Position numbers and translations under genes: made by a program. The notes under the pieces were generated by a model. It saw only the letters and a list, made by a program, of their open reading frames with translations, did not search any database and was not told the origin of the DNA. A stretch of DNA of 64,000 nucleotides from Nissolia schottii. Lineage: Eukaryota; Streptophyta; Magnoliopsida; Fabales; Fabaceae. The stretch is from contig QANU01071019.1 in assembly GCA_003254905.1 (NCBI GenBank), positions 95,410 to 159,409 of the forward strand, in the 5' to 3' direction. This document shows positions 35,121 through 45,479 of this stretch, piece by piece (position 1 is the first letter of the stretch; each line of letters begins with the position of its first letter).

Positions 35121-35836
35121 CCGGGGACAATATATATATTCGATCATGAGTAGAAATCAATTTATCCTTGCCAGTGTAGAGGAGAGTGCTTGTAGATGAT
35201 TTCAGCTATGATGTGGTGGATGAAAATCTTGGTTTGATATGCCCACATTGTAATTGTTTTGGCCATGTCAGTGAAGACTGCATAGACGGTGGTCTTGTGT
35301 GTTGCAACCCGCTTTCTGCCGTGCAAGAAGAAATCTTTCCGATGGGTTTGAATTTGAATTTGTCTCCAATTGGAGAGGAGGATCTTGTAGCGCTAAATGC
35401 GTAATGCATGTGATGATTCTCTCATTAATTATGCTGCAAAATTCAGTTACTGTTACCAATAATTATGCGGTGGGCTTGGTTGCTGATTTTCAGAGACCAA
35501 ATTGGAAATCGAAGCCGGAGAAAAAGCTACAAACTCTGACACACCAAGCAACACAGTGGTGGAACCTATCACTTTTTCAACCACCTACGTCGACCGGAAT
35601 CCCGTAAAGCCCACACCTACAGTAGAGACGGACGTGTTGGCTGGCTTGTGCATAATGGGTCCCCGTGGCTAAGCCAAGAGGCCAAGACTGGCTGATTTTG
35701 GCACGTCTCCACCACGCCATCCTTTCGTGGTGGTCCAACAAAACGCGACAGTAGCCATGGCTTCTGCCTTGGTGACAACGGAAGATGAAGACTTGTTAGA
35801 TGATGGTGATGTGCTGAGGGCTATGCATGAGCTTAT
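35120..35836 (+). pseudogene. LINE ORF1 remnant, zinc-knuckle part
   Basis: Translation gives DFSYDVVDENLGLICPHCNC followed by FGHVSEDC. That is a CX2CX4HX4C zinc knuckle preceded by the ENLGLIC stretch typical of plant LINE ORF1. It ends at EDLLDDGDVLRAMHELI, where an LTR-like sequence begins. Frame changes and stops make it a relic. Confidence 0.75.
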
Positions 35837-37235
35837 TGATAACTCTCCAACAAGAGTTGTTAAGATAGGTTAGGACTTAGTGAGTTTGATACATGATTAG
35901 TTGGATTTAATTGGCTTTTTTTTATCTCTGGTATGTTTAATGTGTGGTTAAGTGTTTCAGGGCTCGAAATTCAAAGAAAATGAGCCAAATGAGAGTCAGA
36001 GAAGCATCTCGTGCGAGACTTAAAGAAAATCATATTTCTTGCACGAGACACAGCAAACAGAGATCAATGTCTAAGTTTTGGAAGGCATCTCGCACGAGAC
36101 GTGCATTCATCTCGTGTGAGACGGAGAAAACAGAAAGCAAAAATTGAAATTCTAGAAGGTGTCTCACGCAAGACGCTCAATTGTCTCACGCGAGACGTGG
36201 CAAACAGAGAGCGAGAAATAAGATTCAGTGAAGGTGTCTCGCATGAGGCACTATGCACTTAGCGTGAGACATGACCGCAAGAAGCCCAAAACGCGTGAAA
36301 ACTTCGGTTAAAACACACCAGAGAAAGGGAGTTGAGGAATTCTAAACTATTACGCATTCATTCATACTTTTCACTACTTTGGGGGTCATTGGGGGTTGAG
36401 AGTGAGAGAACATGCAAGGACCCACAAGAACGCCGAGAAAAGAGATCAATTAGGTCGCGATTCAATTCCAAAGGTTCCTCATCATCTTCTATGTATATCT
36501 ACATCTTTTCATCTTTTATTCATAATTTCAGTTCTTGCATTATGAACTAATTCCCCTTTTGTTTGGGATGATGGTATAACCCAAATATCTTCTCTTAATT
36601 CCAATTTCGATGTTATTCAATTGTGTTTGTTTGTGAATTAATTTCTCCGTGTTTAATGCTTTTCGTTAACTGACCATTGATGAATTGTTAGTAAACTTAG
36701 GGAAACTTTGAGAAAAGAAACTTAGGTGGTAATGAAAAATTGATCATCACTTAGCTATCTCTTAGAGATAAGAATAGAGGGTGGTGTAACCCTTAGCCTC
36801 ACACGCTACCAAAGGATTCATATAACCGAATCCCTAGGCAAATTAGATTAATTTTAAGAGATTGGTTAATCGGGTCATTCATAGAAGGTACGCATGATCT
36901 CGAGAGAGACCTGCTTTAGAATAGGAATCTAGGTTGTCCGTCAAAAATAACTTGAATAACAAAGAAAGATGAATTAGGCAAATATCAGTGATCAAATAGA
37001 AGTCCCAATCGCCTTAACCATATCTAAACCAAATTCTATTTGTTTTGATCTGCGTTTTAATTTCTATCCAATTTAATTTCCATTTATTGAAATTTCATTC
37101 CGAAAATCTCTTTTCGTGATTCGCTTCTAGAGTTGTAATTTTTTTATTGTGTTTTTGGTCATACCATCCTCGTGGTAATGATACTTTGGCCCTAAGACCA
37201 ATACTTTATTACTTGGCGACGTGGTATACTTGTCA
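35837..37235. mobile_element. LTR-like segment A nested in the LINE
   Basis: Begins tgataactctccaacaagag and ends tatacttgtca. Segment B begins almost identically (tgataactctccaattagag) and ends in a similar ttattact...gatatacttgcc. This one contains the palindromic repeat cluster at 35,990-36,270. The two segments are otherwise highly diverged. They behave as LTRs of related elements, but no gag/pol lies between them. Confidence 0.45.
35990..36270. repeat. Cluster of tctcgcacgaga palindromes
   Basis: At least seven copies or near-copies of the palindromic core ctcg(t/c)gcgag/gtctcgcacgagac occur in 280 bp, spaced irregularly and separated by gcaaacagagag-like phrases. Confidence 0.75.
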
Positions 37236-37394
37236 TGTGTGTTTTTCTCACACCAGTTATTCATTCTCCTCAAAAGGGAGATGAGGGGGTCCCAGGTGGG
37301 GATCTGGGTCCCTAGTGTTGGGTGTTTTTTTTCCTACTTACTTTCTTGTTTAATGGCACTCTTGATTCTGAGCTAGAATATTACGAATGTAGTT

Positions 37395-38789
37395 TGATAA
37401 CTCTCCAATTAGAGTTATATTTTTCTTAGTTTGAATATAGCTTTAGGACCATTTCATGCATTTTATGATTAGTTTAGGTGTTTGTTCATTGATTTTTAAG
37501 AATAAGGGCATTAACAAGAAAATGGAGCAAAAAGGGACTCTGTTGAACTAGTTTTTAATGACTTAATTTGTCACTGGCTTTATACATTGATAATGGACGA
37601 ATTGCAACTTAGCTCCAATTAGAAAGTTTTAGATCTATGTCTTAGATTGAATTAGATACTTGAATCATGTCAATCGGAGGTTTGTAGAAAAATTTATGAT
37701 GTTTTTCCCGCTGCAACACCATCCTATCAAAAATTGCTATTTCTGGAGTAGTTGGAGCTTGGTCGCCAGAGTTAGCACTGGGTTGCCAAGTAGCCTAGAA
37801 AGTTCATTTTGCTATTGTAACTTTAGAGCTCGAACACCAGATTTGGCGGCTGAGTGCGAATTTGACATCAGAAACAAGTGTTCAACATTTTTCAACCTAT
37901 TTTTGGCCTATGGGTATAAATGGAACATGATACAACTCTCCCAAATCATCCAAACATTGTAGAAATTAGATTTTAGAGTGAAGAAACCCTAAGAGGAGGA
38001 GAAACTCAAGGATTGCGGATTCCATCATCACCATTCCTCGTTACATCTATTTTATGTATTTCTTCTTCTTTTGGTTCTATTTCTTCACCATATTTGCTCT
38101 TTCTATTATAAACTAAATTCCTTAGACTAGGTCCCTAATGTAATTACTTTTGATTTTGTTAATTTGATTCAAGCTTATTCAGTATCATTTGTGTTCGTTA
38201 AGTTTATATCACTATTCTTAATGTTTTGATTAACCGACCACTAATTAATTGAATCATTGTCGTGTTTACAATTCAAGAGAAGGAATACAAGAGTGCTCAT
38301 GTGAGATTAACCACAGGCTAGCATAAAATTAAAGATAATTTATGCGAGTTGTGCGGTAGTGTGGAGGAAATCACAAATTAATCAAGCTTCGAATAGGCTA
38401 GTTTGCACTAAGAGATTAGGTATTCAGTCTAAGAAAAGAGAATTGTTCGACCATGAGAAAGGCTAATAATTAGGAAAGGAATCCCAACCTTTAATTGAAT
38501 CAAACAGGAAGTGAATAGCTGAAAATTAGATTAGCAAAGTCATAGTAGGTAAAATCGAGTGCCCTAGCTCGTCCATCTCATTGAATTAAATCACAAATTG
38601 TTGCATTTTAATTTCTTAAATTTCTTGATTTTTTTTGCATTTTATAATTCAGTTCTCAAATCAAAAACTCAATTCCTTCCGATTTGTTTGCATATCAATT
38701 ATCTAAGTAACTAATTTGTCCTCGTGCGATTGACAACTCGAGTATATTATACTCAGTTTTATTACTTATATGATGCGATATACTTGCCG
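37395..38789. mobile_element. LTR-like segment B nested in the LINE
   Basis: Follows segment A after 159 bp that contain a purine tract, aaaagggagatgaggggg, resembling a polypurine primer. LINE ORF2 resumes immediately after it. No target duplication could be matched, so independent insertions are possible. Confidence 0.45.
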
Positions 38790-39690
38790 TGAATTATAAT
38801 ATCACAGCTAGCAAGGAGGGTAGGAGGCATTGTCATGAATTGGTGAGAAAATTTCACCCGTCTGTATTTGTTCTTAAGGAAACTCATTCTTCTTTTTGTC
38901 AATCTCGAGATTGGTGGAAGACGTTGGGTTATTGGGAGGATGATGTCCCCGAGGCTGCAGAGCACAATGGAGGAGTGTGGGTGTCATCTTGTGATGCAAA
39001 TATTGCTTACAAGGCCTTTGATATTCATTCGTAGGGTGTTTCTTTCTTAGTGGGATCGGGGAGTTTTGGCATTGTAGTGTATGCCAATCTTATACAAAAT
39101 GTCAGAAGTGCTTTGTGGAGTCATTTGAAGGGGCTGCAACATGATATTAGGGGTCGTGGGTTCTGCTAGGTGATTTCAATAAAATTCTACTGCCATCAGA
39201 AACAATTGGGGGGCCTTTTCAGTTCTTCTCATGCTTGCAAATTTTCAATGCTCTTGGGGGACTTGGGAGCATCTGGGAGTAAATTCCCTTGTACTCAGAG
39301 TGACGGGATAGAGGATGGTTTCTAAAAGGTTGGATCATGGTTTATTACATCTTGATTGGCGTGTGAAGTTCCCTAAAGCCTTTGTTGAAAACTTTTGTTG
39401 CCTCCATTCTGACCACTCTCCAATTCTGCTCCACTGTCATGGCTTGCTGCAAGCGAGAGGTGATTGTCCCTTCCATTTCCTAGCTGCCTGGGATACTCAC
39501 CCTGAGTACTCCAAGGTGGTGGAGGAGGCTTGCAATTGTGGGAGACCAAATATTTCGTTGTGCCTATCGTTGGTGAAGTCTGACTCTTTGGTGTTCAATC
39601 AAGATCGATATATTGGTCTAATCTTCTCCATTACCTTCAAGGGAATATGCTTGTCTTCTCCTTTAGGAAGAACTACATTGAGATCTTAAC
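38790..39690 (+). pseudogene. LINE ORF2 endonuclease fragment
   Basis: Translation pieces NITASKEGRRHCHELVRKFH, PSVFVLKETHSSF and EHNGGVWVSS match the N-terminal endonuclease/exonuclease/phosphatase domain of plant L1 ORF2 (including the VLKETH active-site glutamate region). A stop follows IHS near 39,034, and later parts are in shifted frames. The reverse transcriptase is missing. Together with the ORF1 pieces this is one LINE split by later insertions. Confidence 0.75.
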
Positions 39691-40735
39691 AATCTTGTAA
39701 ATGTGAGTGCTATGTTCCTAACATCTGGTACAACTATTGACCATGCGAATAAACAAAGAAGAAGAGGGTGGACGGTGAAGACTCCAGCAAGGTTGCTGAA
39801 GGAGAAGACTTTAGCAAGGTTACTGGAGGCGAAGAATGAAGCAACATGCCACCAAAGCCACCAGAACAAGGGATGGAGAAGCCCATGCCTTTGTCTTTCC
39901 CTTATAATATGATTTACTCGTATTCAAAATCTTTTTGCTTCTCATCTAATTCCCTTAAAAACAAAGTCATGCCTTCTTCTTTGGCTCTTCATCTCTTTGT
40001 CTTTGTCTTTGTCTTTATCTTATACCTAGATACTTAGTACTTCATCTTTTTGTCTGTTGTACAATACCTATTAATTTGTTTTCTCTTGTTATATCACTTC
40101 AATCTTTATAGAGTGATATTCTTTATTAGTTACTGATATAATTTATCTTCTTTCTTGAATATTTTGATTGCGATAAACTTAAATGATTGAAAAAATGTTT
40201 ATTTTTCCATATTTTCTGTTAATGACTTAATTAAATACATTGTATGTATAGCTTCAATGACTAGAAACATCAAAGTTTTTATTTTTCTGTTTCAAGCAAG
40301 TTTGTAAACAAGATTTTGGGTCAAAACAAGCTCTTAAAAAGACTAGATTGAGCCTTAGTAAAAAGCCTATGATAGGTAATAGGCTCGAATTCAGGCTGAA
40401 AAATTTAGAAGCAGGTCTATTTAAATTAAAGCCTAGCCCATCCTCTAAATCACTGCACAACTTTCTATTCCTCTATCTTTATCGCTCTCTTTGCAATCCC
40501 CACTCACATTGCCCTTTCTCTAAAACAACCACCACAACACCATCAAGTCAATGCCGTATTGCCGCAGTGCACAAATTATTTAGTAGGGGTTAGAAACCGC
40601 CACCAAATGTAAAACAATAATAAATATAATAAATAATTTTTTTTAAAAAACTTTGTTTTCTCATTTGATTAAAAAAGTACTCATTCATTTGTCTTTGCGG
40701 AACAGATTTTAGAGATGGTTGTTAACCAGTTTTCA
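39691..40735. other. Intergenic sequence, no gene seen
   Basis: ORFs up to 81 codons without family resemblance. A gcaaggttgctgaaggagaag / gcaaggttactggaggcgaag pair near 39,788 is a local imperfect duplication. The stretch 40,690-40,830 contains a direct repeat of ttttagaaatggttgttaac. Confidence 0.5.
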
Positions 40736-40739
40736 CACC

Positions 40740-41150
40740 TCATTTTCTTGTGGAATTGGTCTCCAGATTTTAGAAATGGTTGTTAACCAGTTTTCACCCC
40801 TCATTTTCTTGTGGAATTGGTCTCCTAAGTAAATTATTATTTGACCCAGTTATAATAGTATAATAAATATAAATTTAAAATAACATTACTGGACCTTAAC
40901 AAAAAATATAATAGTAGACATTACTGGAATCGTTTTCAAACACAATATTTTGTCCGCGCAGGTCGAGTGTTTGACGATCACGCTAGTGACTTATATTTGA
41001 TTGATTCTAACTAATATATTCAAATTCAAACACTTTGACAATATAGGAAGTCAAGATAAATTTCTCAGTCACAATCAAAAGCTCGGAAATTAAAGCCCTA
41101 TATGACAGCTGTGTGTGTTACATCATCTATTATATATATATATATCAAAC
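40740..41150. repeat. Conserved noncoding block, copy D
   Basis: Motifs ttgtggaattggtctc, attatttgacccagtta, gttttcaaacacaatatttt, gattgattctaactaatat and gtcaaga appear in the same order as in A-C. It ends gtgtgttacatcatctattatatata. A short insertion splits the ttatttgacccag part. It lies about 2.5 kb upstream of peptide gene 6. Confidence 0.7.
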
Positions 41151-41279
41151 TCTTAAAACCTTTTTATGGGGGATGGCTTTGATGCGATAATCAATTTTAG
41201 TGCAACAATTTAGATTAAAACATTTTTATTTATTCACACTTTTAAAATATAGTTAAATATATTTTAAAAATATAATTAA

Positions 41280-42085
41280 ATGTATTTTTAAGTTTACCTT
41301 TTCTTCATGCATCCTCCCACCCTTTTTGCCACAGTTACTGACCGCCCATCCGCCCATCGCTGCTGGCCTCACCACCACTGCCCACCACTCCGCCCCCACC
41401 TTCTCCAGCCACCACCCTCATCAACAACTTTAACTCAAGATTTATTTTTAAAAAATAAAAAAAAAAGTCACTGTTCATCACAACAACACCAACCCAGTCA
41501 AATAATATTCACCATCAACCATACAAATAAAACCAACAATAACAATCCAAGTTCCTCTGCCTGCAAACGGTTGCATACGACTGTGCCGCCGCCACCACCT
41601 TTACGAGATCTGAGCCCACCCCGACCAGATTTGGCCCATCACCCCCAAGATCTAACCTGTCATTGGTCTGCGAAGAGAAGAACACAACGAGAAGTTGTAG
41701 CGACGCGACTTTGTGATGGATCTGGTGATGCCGAAGATGGAGAGGTGCCACCATGATCGGAGAGATGTCGCAAACGCGTGTAGTGAGATCCTGATGCCTA
41801 GCCACAAGAGAGGCACAATCGTGCTCAACGAAGGAGGACGACGACTGAGAGAGGCAAGACAATTCAGAGGCGGTGGTGGGGCGGTTGTGAGAGGAAGAAA
41901 ATGACACTGAGTGGAGGCTGGGAAGGAGGAAAAGAAAGAAAGGGGGGGGTGGGGGGAGGAGTACTAAAAGAAGGAGGTGGAGGAGGAAAGGGAAGAAGAG
42001 GAAGGAGAGGAGGCAGATGGGATTAAACGGAGGGAATGTACAGCGAATTGGAGAAAAATGCACAAACATTTGTGTCAATTTCTTG
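41280..42085. other. GC-richer, C/G-skewed tract without a credible gene
   Basis: Long ORFs on both strands (149 codons plus, 187 codons minus) are Pro/His/Leu/Ser-rich by composition (ccaccaccac, ggaggaggagg). No domain is visible. Probably transposon interior or unassigned repeat. Confidence 0.45.
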
Positions 42086-42179
42086 AACCGCTAGAAATTA
42101 CATTCGGGTTTGGTTAGGTTTGAGTTTTTATTTTTTATCGATAATTGATAAAAAAAAAGTTTGATGTCTCTTTTTTTTT

Positions 42180-42605
42180 TTTAATCAACGTTGATATACA
42201 TTTATAATGCGTTATTGTCTATTTTCATTATGTTAATACTTATTGTTATTGCGTTGATGCATATTTTTATTATGTTGATATCCATGTGGTGAATGAACTT
42301 GACGTTGAAGTGAGAGAGTGAGAGAAGAGGATGGTGAGTTTGACTTGATGGGGGAGAAAAAAATGTATCAAGTTGATGTCTATTTCTGTTATGTTGATGC
42401 CTAGTTTTATTATGTTGATACCTAGTTCTAGTTCTGACGGGGAGACAGTATCACGTGATGGAGAAAGTGTGTGATTTAATGAAGAAAAAATGTGTTCAGA
42501 AGACTGAAAAATAATTAAGGTTGATGTCATTCTTACTATGCGTTGATAGTACGTGCACAAATGTTGATGCTCATATGTACACATGTTGATGCTATCTATG
42601 TCAAA
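42180..42605. repeat. Degenerate ~22-bp minisatellite (atgttgatgcctatttttatt)
   Basis: Repeated phrases such as tatgttgatgcctagttttat and gcgttgatgcatatttttat recur about ten times with interruptions. Confidence 0.65.
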
Positions 42606-42699
42606 GATATTACTCATTATACAAAATACAATCAGTGTCTTTTCCTCTCCCAGATACAGATACATTGTATATATAAGATTTTTGGACACATTTGGTATC

Positions 42700-43020
42700 C
42701 AAATAGCATTGTCGTTTAATAAAATTCACTTGTGCTGCTCTTGTAGCAGCCTCTCCGCCTAGCGGTGACACCCTATTTGCCAATGGTGGCTCGCCAATGG
42801 CGGCCTGTCTCTTTGCCCCAATGGTGGTTTGTCTCTCCGCCCAATCCCAACGGTGGCTCAACTTCTCCCCCCCATTGAATATCATCTTCTTTGTCACAAT
42901 GATGGCTCTATTATTTTGTCCTAGTGGTGACCTTCTTCTCCAGTCCAACGAAAATGTCCCTTATTTGATGTATTGGTGGTTTTGGTTTTTTTCATCCCAT
43001 CGGTGATTCTTGACCTGTCG
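42700..43020. repeat. Diverged ccaatggtggct repeats
   Basis: Phrases ccaatggtggctcg, ccaatggcggcctgtctc, ccaatggtggtttgtctctc and ccaacggtggctc follow each other within about 100 bp. The remainder is similar but more diverged. No gene. Confidence 0.5.
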
Positions 43021-43447
43021 ACGACATTATACATAGAGGTTATTGTACTGGAGATTTGAGATATACAATCAGCGATCGACAACACTATCAACAAGGACCA
43101 AAATCATGTAATTTATGATATACATATTTATATCAAAATCAGGAAAAAAAAATTAGAATTTACACCAAATTTCAAAAACTTGTCAAGAACCCGAGACATC
43201 TTTAAGCCAAATATTAAAGATTTTGTTTTTGGTCATTATAAATATTTTAACACTCAACTAATTTTATTGTAACTATTTAACAATACTTGGCCTAGACGTA
43301 CGTAAGTGATAATAAACAAAAATAGAGCACACAAATGGACCAAGTTCTGTTCTTTTGATTAGTTCAATCTCTCTCTCTTCTTTTTTAATTGGTCGAAAAT
43401 AAGTTCTCTTTCTGGCTTCAAGTTTTCAACCTTCAAACTTCATATAA

Positions 43448-43511
43448 AGTCAAACAAAACATTTCTTCTAAACCAATGGAGGAACGGGCACCACCCAAGC
43501 GCCCTATATAT
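43448..43511 (+). promoter_or_regulatory. W-box-like motif and TATA box of peptide gene 6
   Basis: AGTCAA at 43,448-43,453 and tatatat at 43,505-43,511. The ATG is 125 bp after the start of the TATA box. Confidence 0.65.
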
Positions 43512-43629
43512 GTATGTGTCTGTGGTAGCGACTTTCTTCAAATAATTAACATCCATTTCACAAACTGTCATTTTCTACCAATCTTTTTGCCTTCCAAATT
43601 CAAGACAACAAAAGAGCATCAATACAGAC

Positions 43630-43833
43630 ATGTCTTTCTCTTACAGTTATAGGAGGATCCTCTTCGTAGCAATGGTGATCATGCTGGTCTTTTTGGTTGC
43701 TTCTCCTCAATTTGGGGCAGCGTGGAGGCCATTACTACAAGAAGGGCTTCTGTTCCAGTTGCTTCCAAGAGGCCCTCCAAACCGTCCAGGTGGGGATCCT
43801 ACTCACGGCGACGATCCTAGTCATCACGGCTAG
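43630..43833 (+). CDS. Small secreted peptide precursor, array copy 6 (longest)
   Basis: A 67-aa precursor starting MSFSYSYRRILFVAMVIM. The cleavage region reads SPQFGAAWRPL (A for E). The tail is GLLFQLLPRGPPNRPGGDPT followed by HGDDPSHHG. The tail thus carries two GD(D)P.H motifs, GGDPTH and GDDPSHH, where the others have one. This could be a duplicated bioactive end or an alternative processing product. It is the most diverged copy, yet the frame, signal peptide and LLPRGxPN core are intact. Confidence 0.8.
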   Translation: MSFSYSYRRILFVAMVIMLVFLVASPQFGAAWRPLLQEGLLFQLLPRGPPNRPGGDPTHGDDPSHHG

Positions 43834-44263
43834 CTTGATAGAGAAAGGATTACATTAGTTACAATAAAGATTAACTTTAAATTCAAATGTTTAAATTTAT
43901 CTCTTATTTTGTTGTATCATCTAAATATGTTATCTTTTATAATTGACAATGACAAGGGGTCAGTGTATAGTGTACAATTATAGGAGTGATGGGTGAAATA
44001 AGATTATTTCAGGAGTATCGTTCACTCATAAATTTAAGTGTATTACAAAATTATTTTCATTTTTTAATAACACTTATCTTCTCTTAATACTCTTTTCACT
44101 TATTCATTAAATAAATGCAGAAGGGAAACAATAAGCAATGCTCTCTAGATCATCTACATTTTCTTCTCTAGCCCATGAACACGCTTTCATAGGATCAAAT
44201 AACATGGATAAACTCTTATTGTACAACGTATACACCTAGAAATGTAGAAAATAATACATGACA

Positions 44264-44800
44264 CACTACATAAAGGACAAATAACAACGGTCATTTAGCA
44301 GCCGTTACACATAACCGCCTTTGCTTAACATTTTGCAGTGGTTTCTATTAACTGCCTTTGTTACAAATGAACCACGGCGATGAACTAGTTAACTGCTGCA
44401 ATTGGGCTGATATGCGGCTATTGTGATGCATAACCGTCACAGATTTGGATCTATAAAATTAGAAGGGAAAAAAAAAAAAAAGACAGAACAAACGTAGCCA
44501 TTCGATCTAGCCCACCCACCTCAAAACTCTTTCATTTAGCTGCAAGCCCTAGCTCTCAACAATGCTCTCCGGTATGACACTACACTCTTCATCGAACAAC
44601 CGTGTCGCGAGATCTTATCTGGTGCATATAAGATCTACTTCGACGACGTAGGTTTTTCTTTGGTGACACCACACTCTCTCCATTGAATAATCCTGAAGTG
44701 ACACTAGGCAAAACCGCAATACGAGATCTTTTCTGGCAGACGTGAGACCTACTTCAGTGACGTGAGATTTTCTAAAAATGGTTTCCCTTCTTTGCTCTAT
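44264..44800. mobile_element. Left end of another CACTA element, truncated
   Basis: CACTACATAAAGGACAAATA is followed by ggtcatttagcagccgttac and several aaccgc/gcggtt subterminal motifs. The right end is not visible; the gypsy element begins soon after, so the CACTA was probably interrupted or truncated there. No coding sequence. Confidence 0.55.
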
Positions 44801-44809
44801 TGTTGCAAA

Positions 44810-45445
44810 TTGGTGAGTGTTACAGACTAGAGACTAAGGGTTTAGAGAGCTCTAACTCACTAAGAAGTGGGGGGAACTCACATTGCCTAAGGGACTCAAA
44901 GGGCTTTAGCCCACTAAGGAGTAGTGGGAGCTCTCCTCAAACATTCGCACCTGCCAGCCTAAGAGGAGAGCTCCCCGACGCCCAAAAAAGGAGAAGGTCG
45001 CAGGCTCAAGACTCCAAACCCGATTCGGCCTAACAGGACTAAAGGAGAAAGTTGCACCTTCTCCTCCCGTAATTAGCGAAATGTGTAACCAACTCCTAAA
45101 TAAGCGAGGAATATAAGCAGGGGAAGTCGTTATGTGAATTCCCTTCGCTCTATCTCTATCTAACCATTCTAACTCACCTATAAAAGCACATGACCTCAAG
45201 TTCCCAGGTATCACTCATTCTGACTCTAGAATACTCATCTAACACTTGTGCTTACTTGAGCGTCAGAGTGCCTTTTCAGGTACACCTTACCGCCAATCTC
45301 TCTCTCACAAGGAACCCGCTTAGAGCTTCCCTTTCAGATGTTTTAGCTTCCGTCAAGGCGCCTTCCTCAACCCTTTACTCGTGTTCAAGTAACTTTATTT
45401 TCCTATACGAATTACTCACAAACATTGGGGTTGTCTGTGGGGAAT
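44810..45445 (+). mobile_element. 5' LTR / leader of a Tat-type Ty3/gypsy element
   Basis: The sequence tacttgagcgtcagagtgcc and the following ttgtctgtggggaa at about 45,430 match the U5 region and primer-site neighbourhood usual in Tat-lineage elements (consensus ..ttgagcgtcggagtg.., ..ccgtctgtggga..). The exact LTR start is unclear. The matching 3' LTR is absent because the element is cut at 54,113. Confidence 0.55.
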
Positions 45446-45479
45446 TAATATCGTGTAATGAGTATTAGATTACCCCTTC

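Noticed and set aside
41515-42078. 187-codon minus-strand ORF and overlapping 149-codon plus ORF
   Set aside because: Composition-driven Leu/Pro/Phe/Ser and His/Pro runs on complementary strands, no domain, no conserved neighbours.
16457-43833. Assignment of the peptides to CLE, IDA, CEP, PSK or PIP
   Set aside because: The hallmark motifs of these families are missing. Only general architecture and a loose G-P...G..H resemblance to PIP/PIPL remain.
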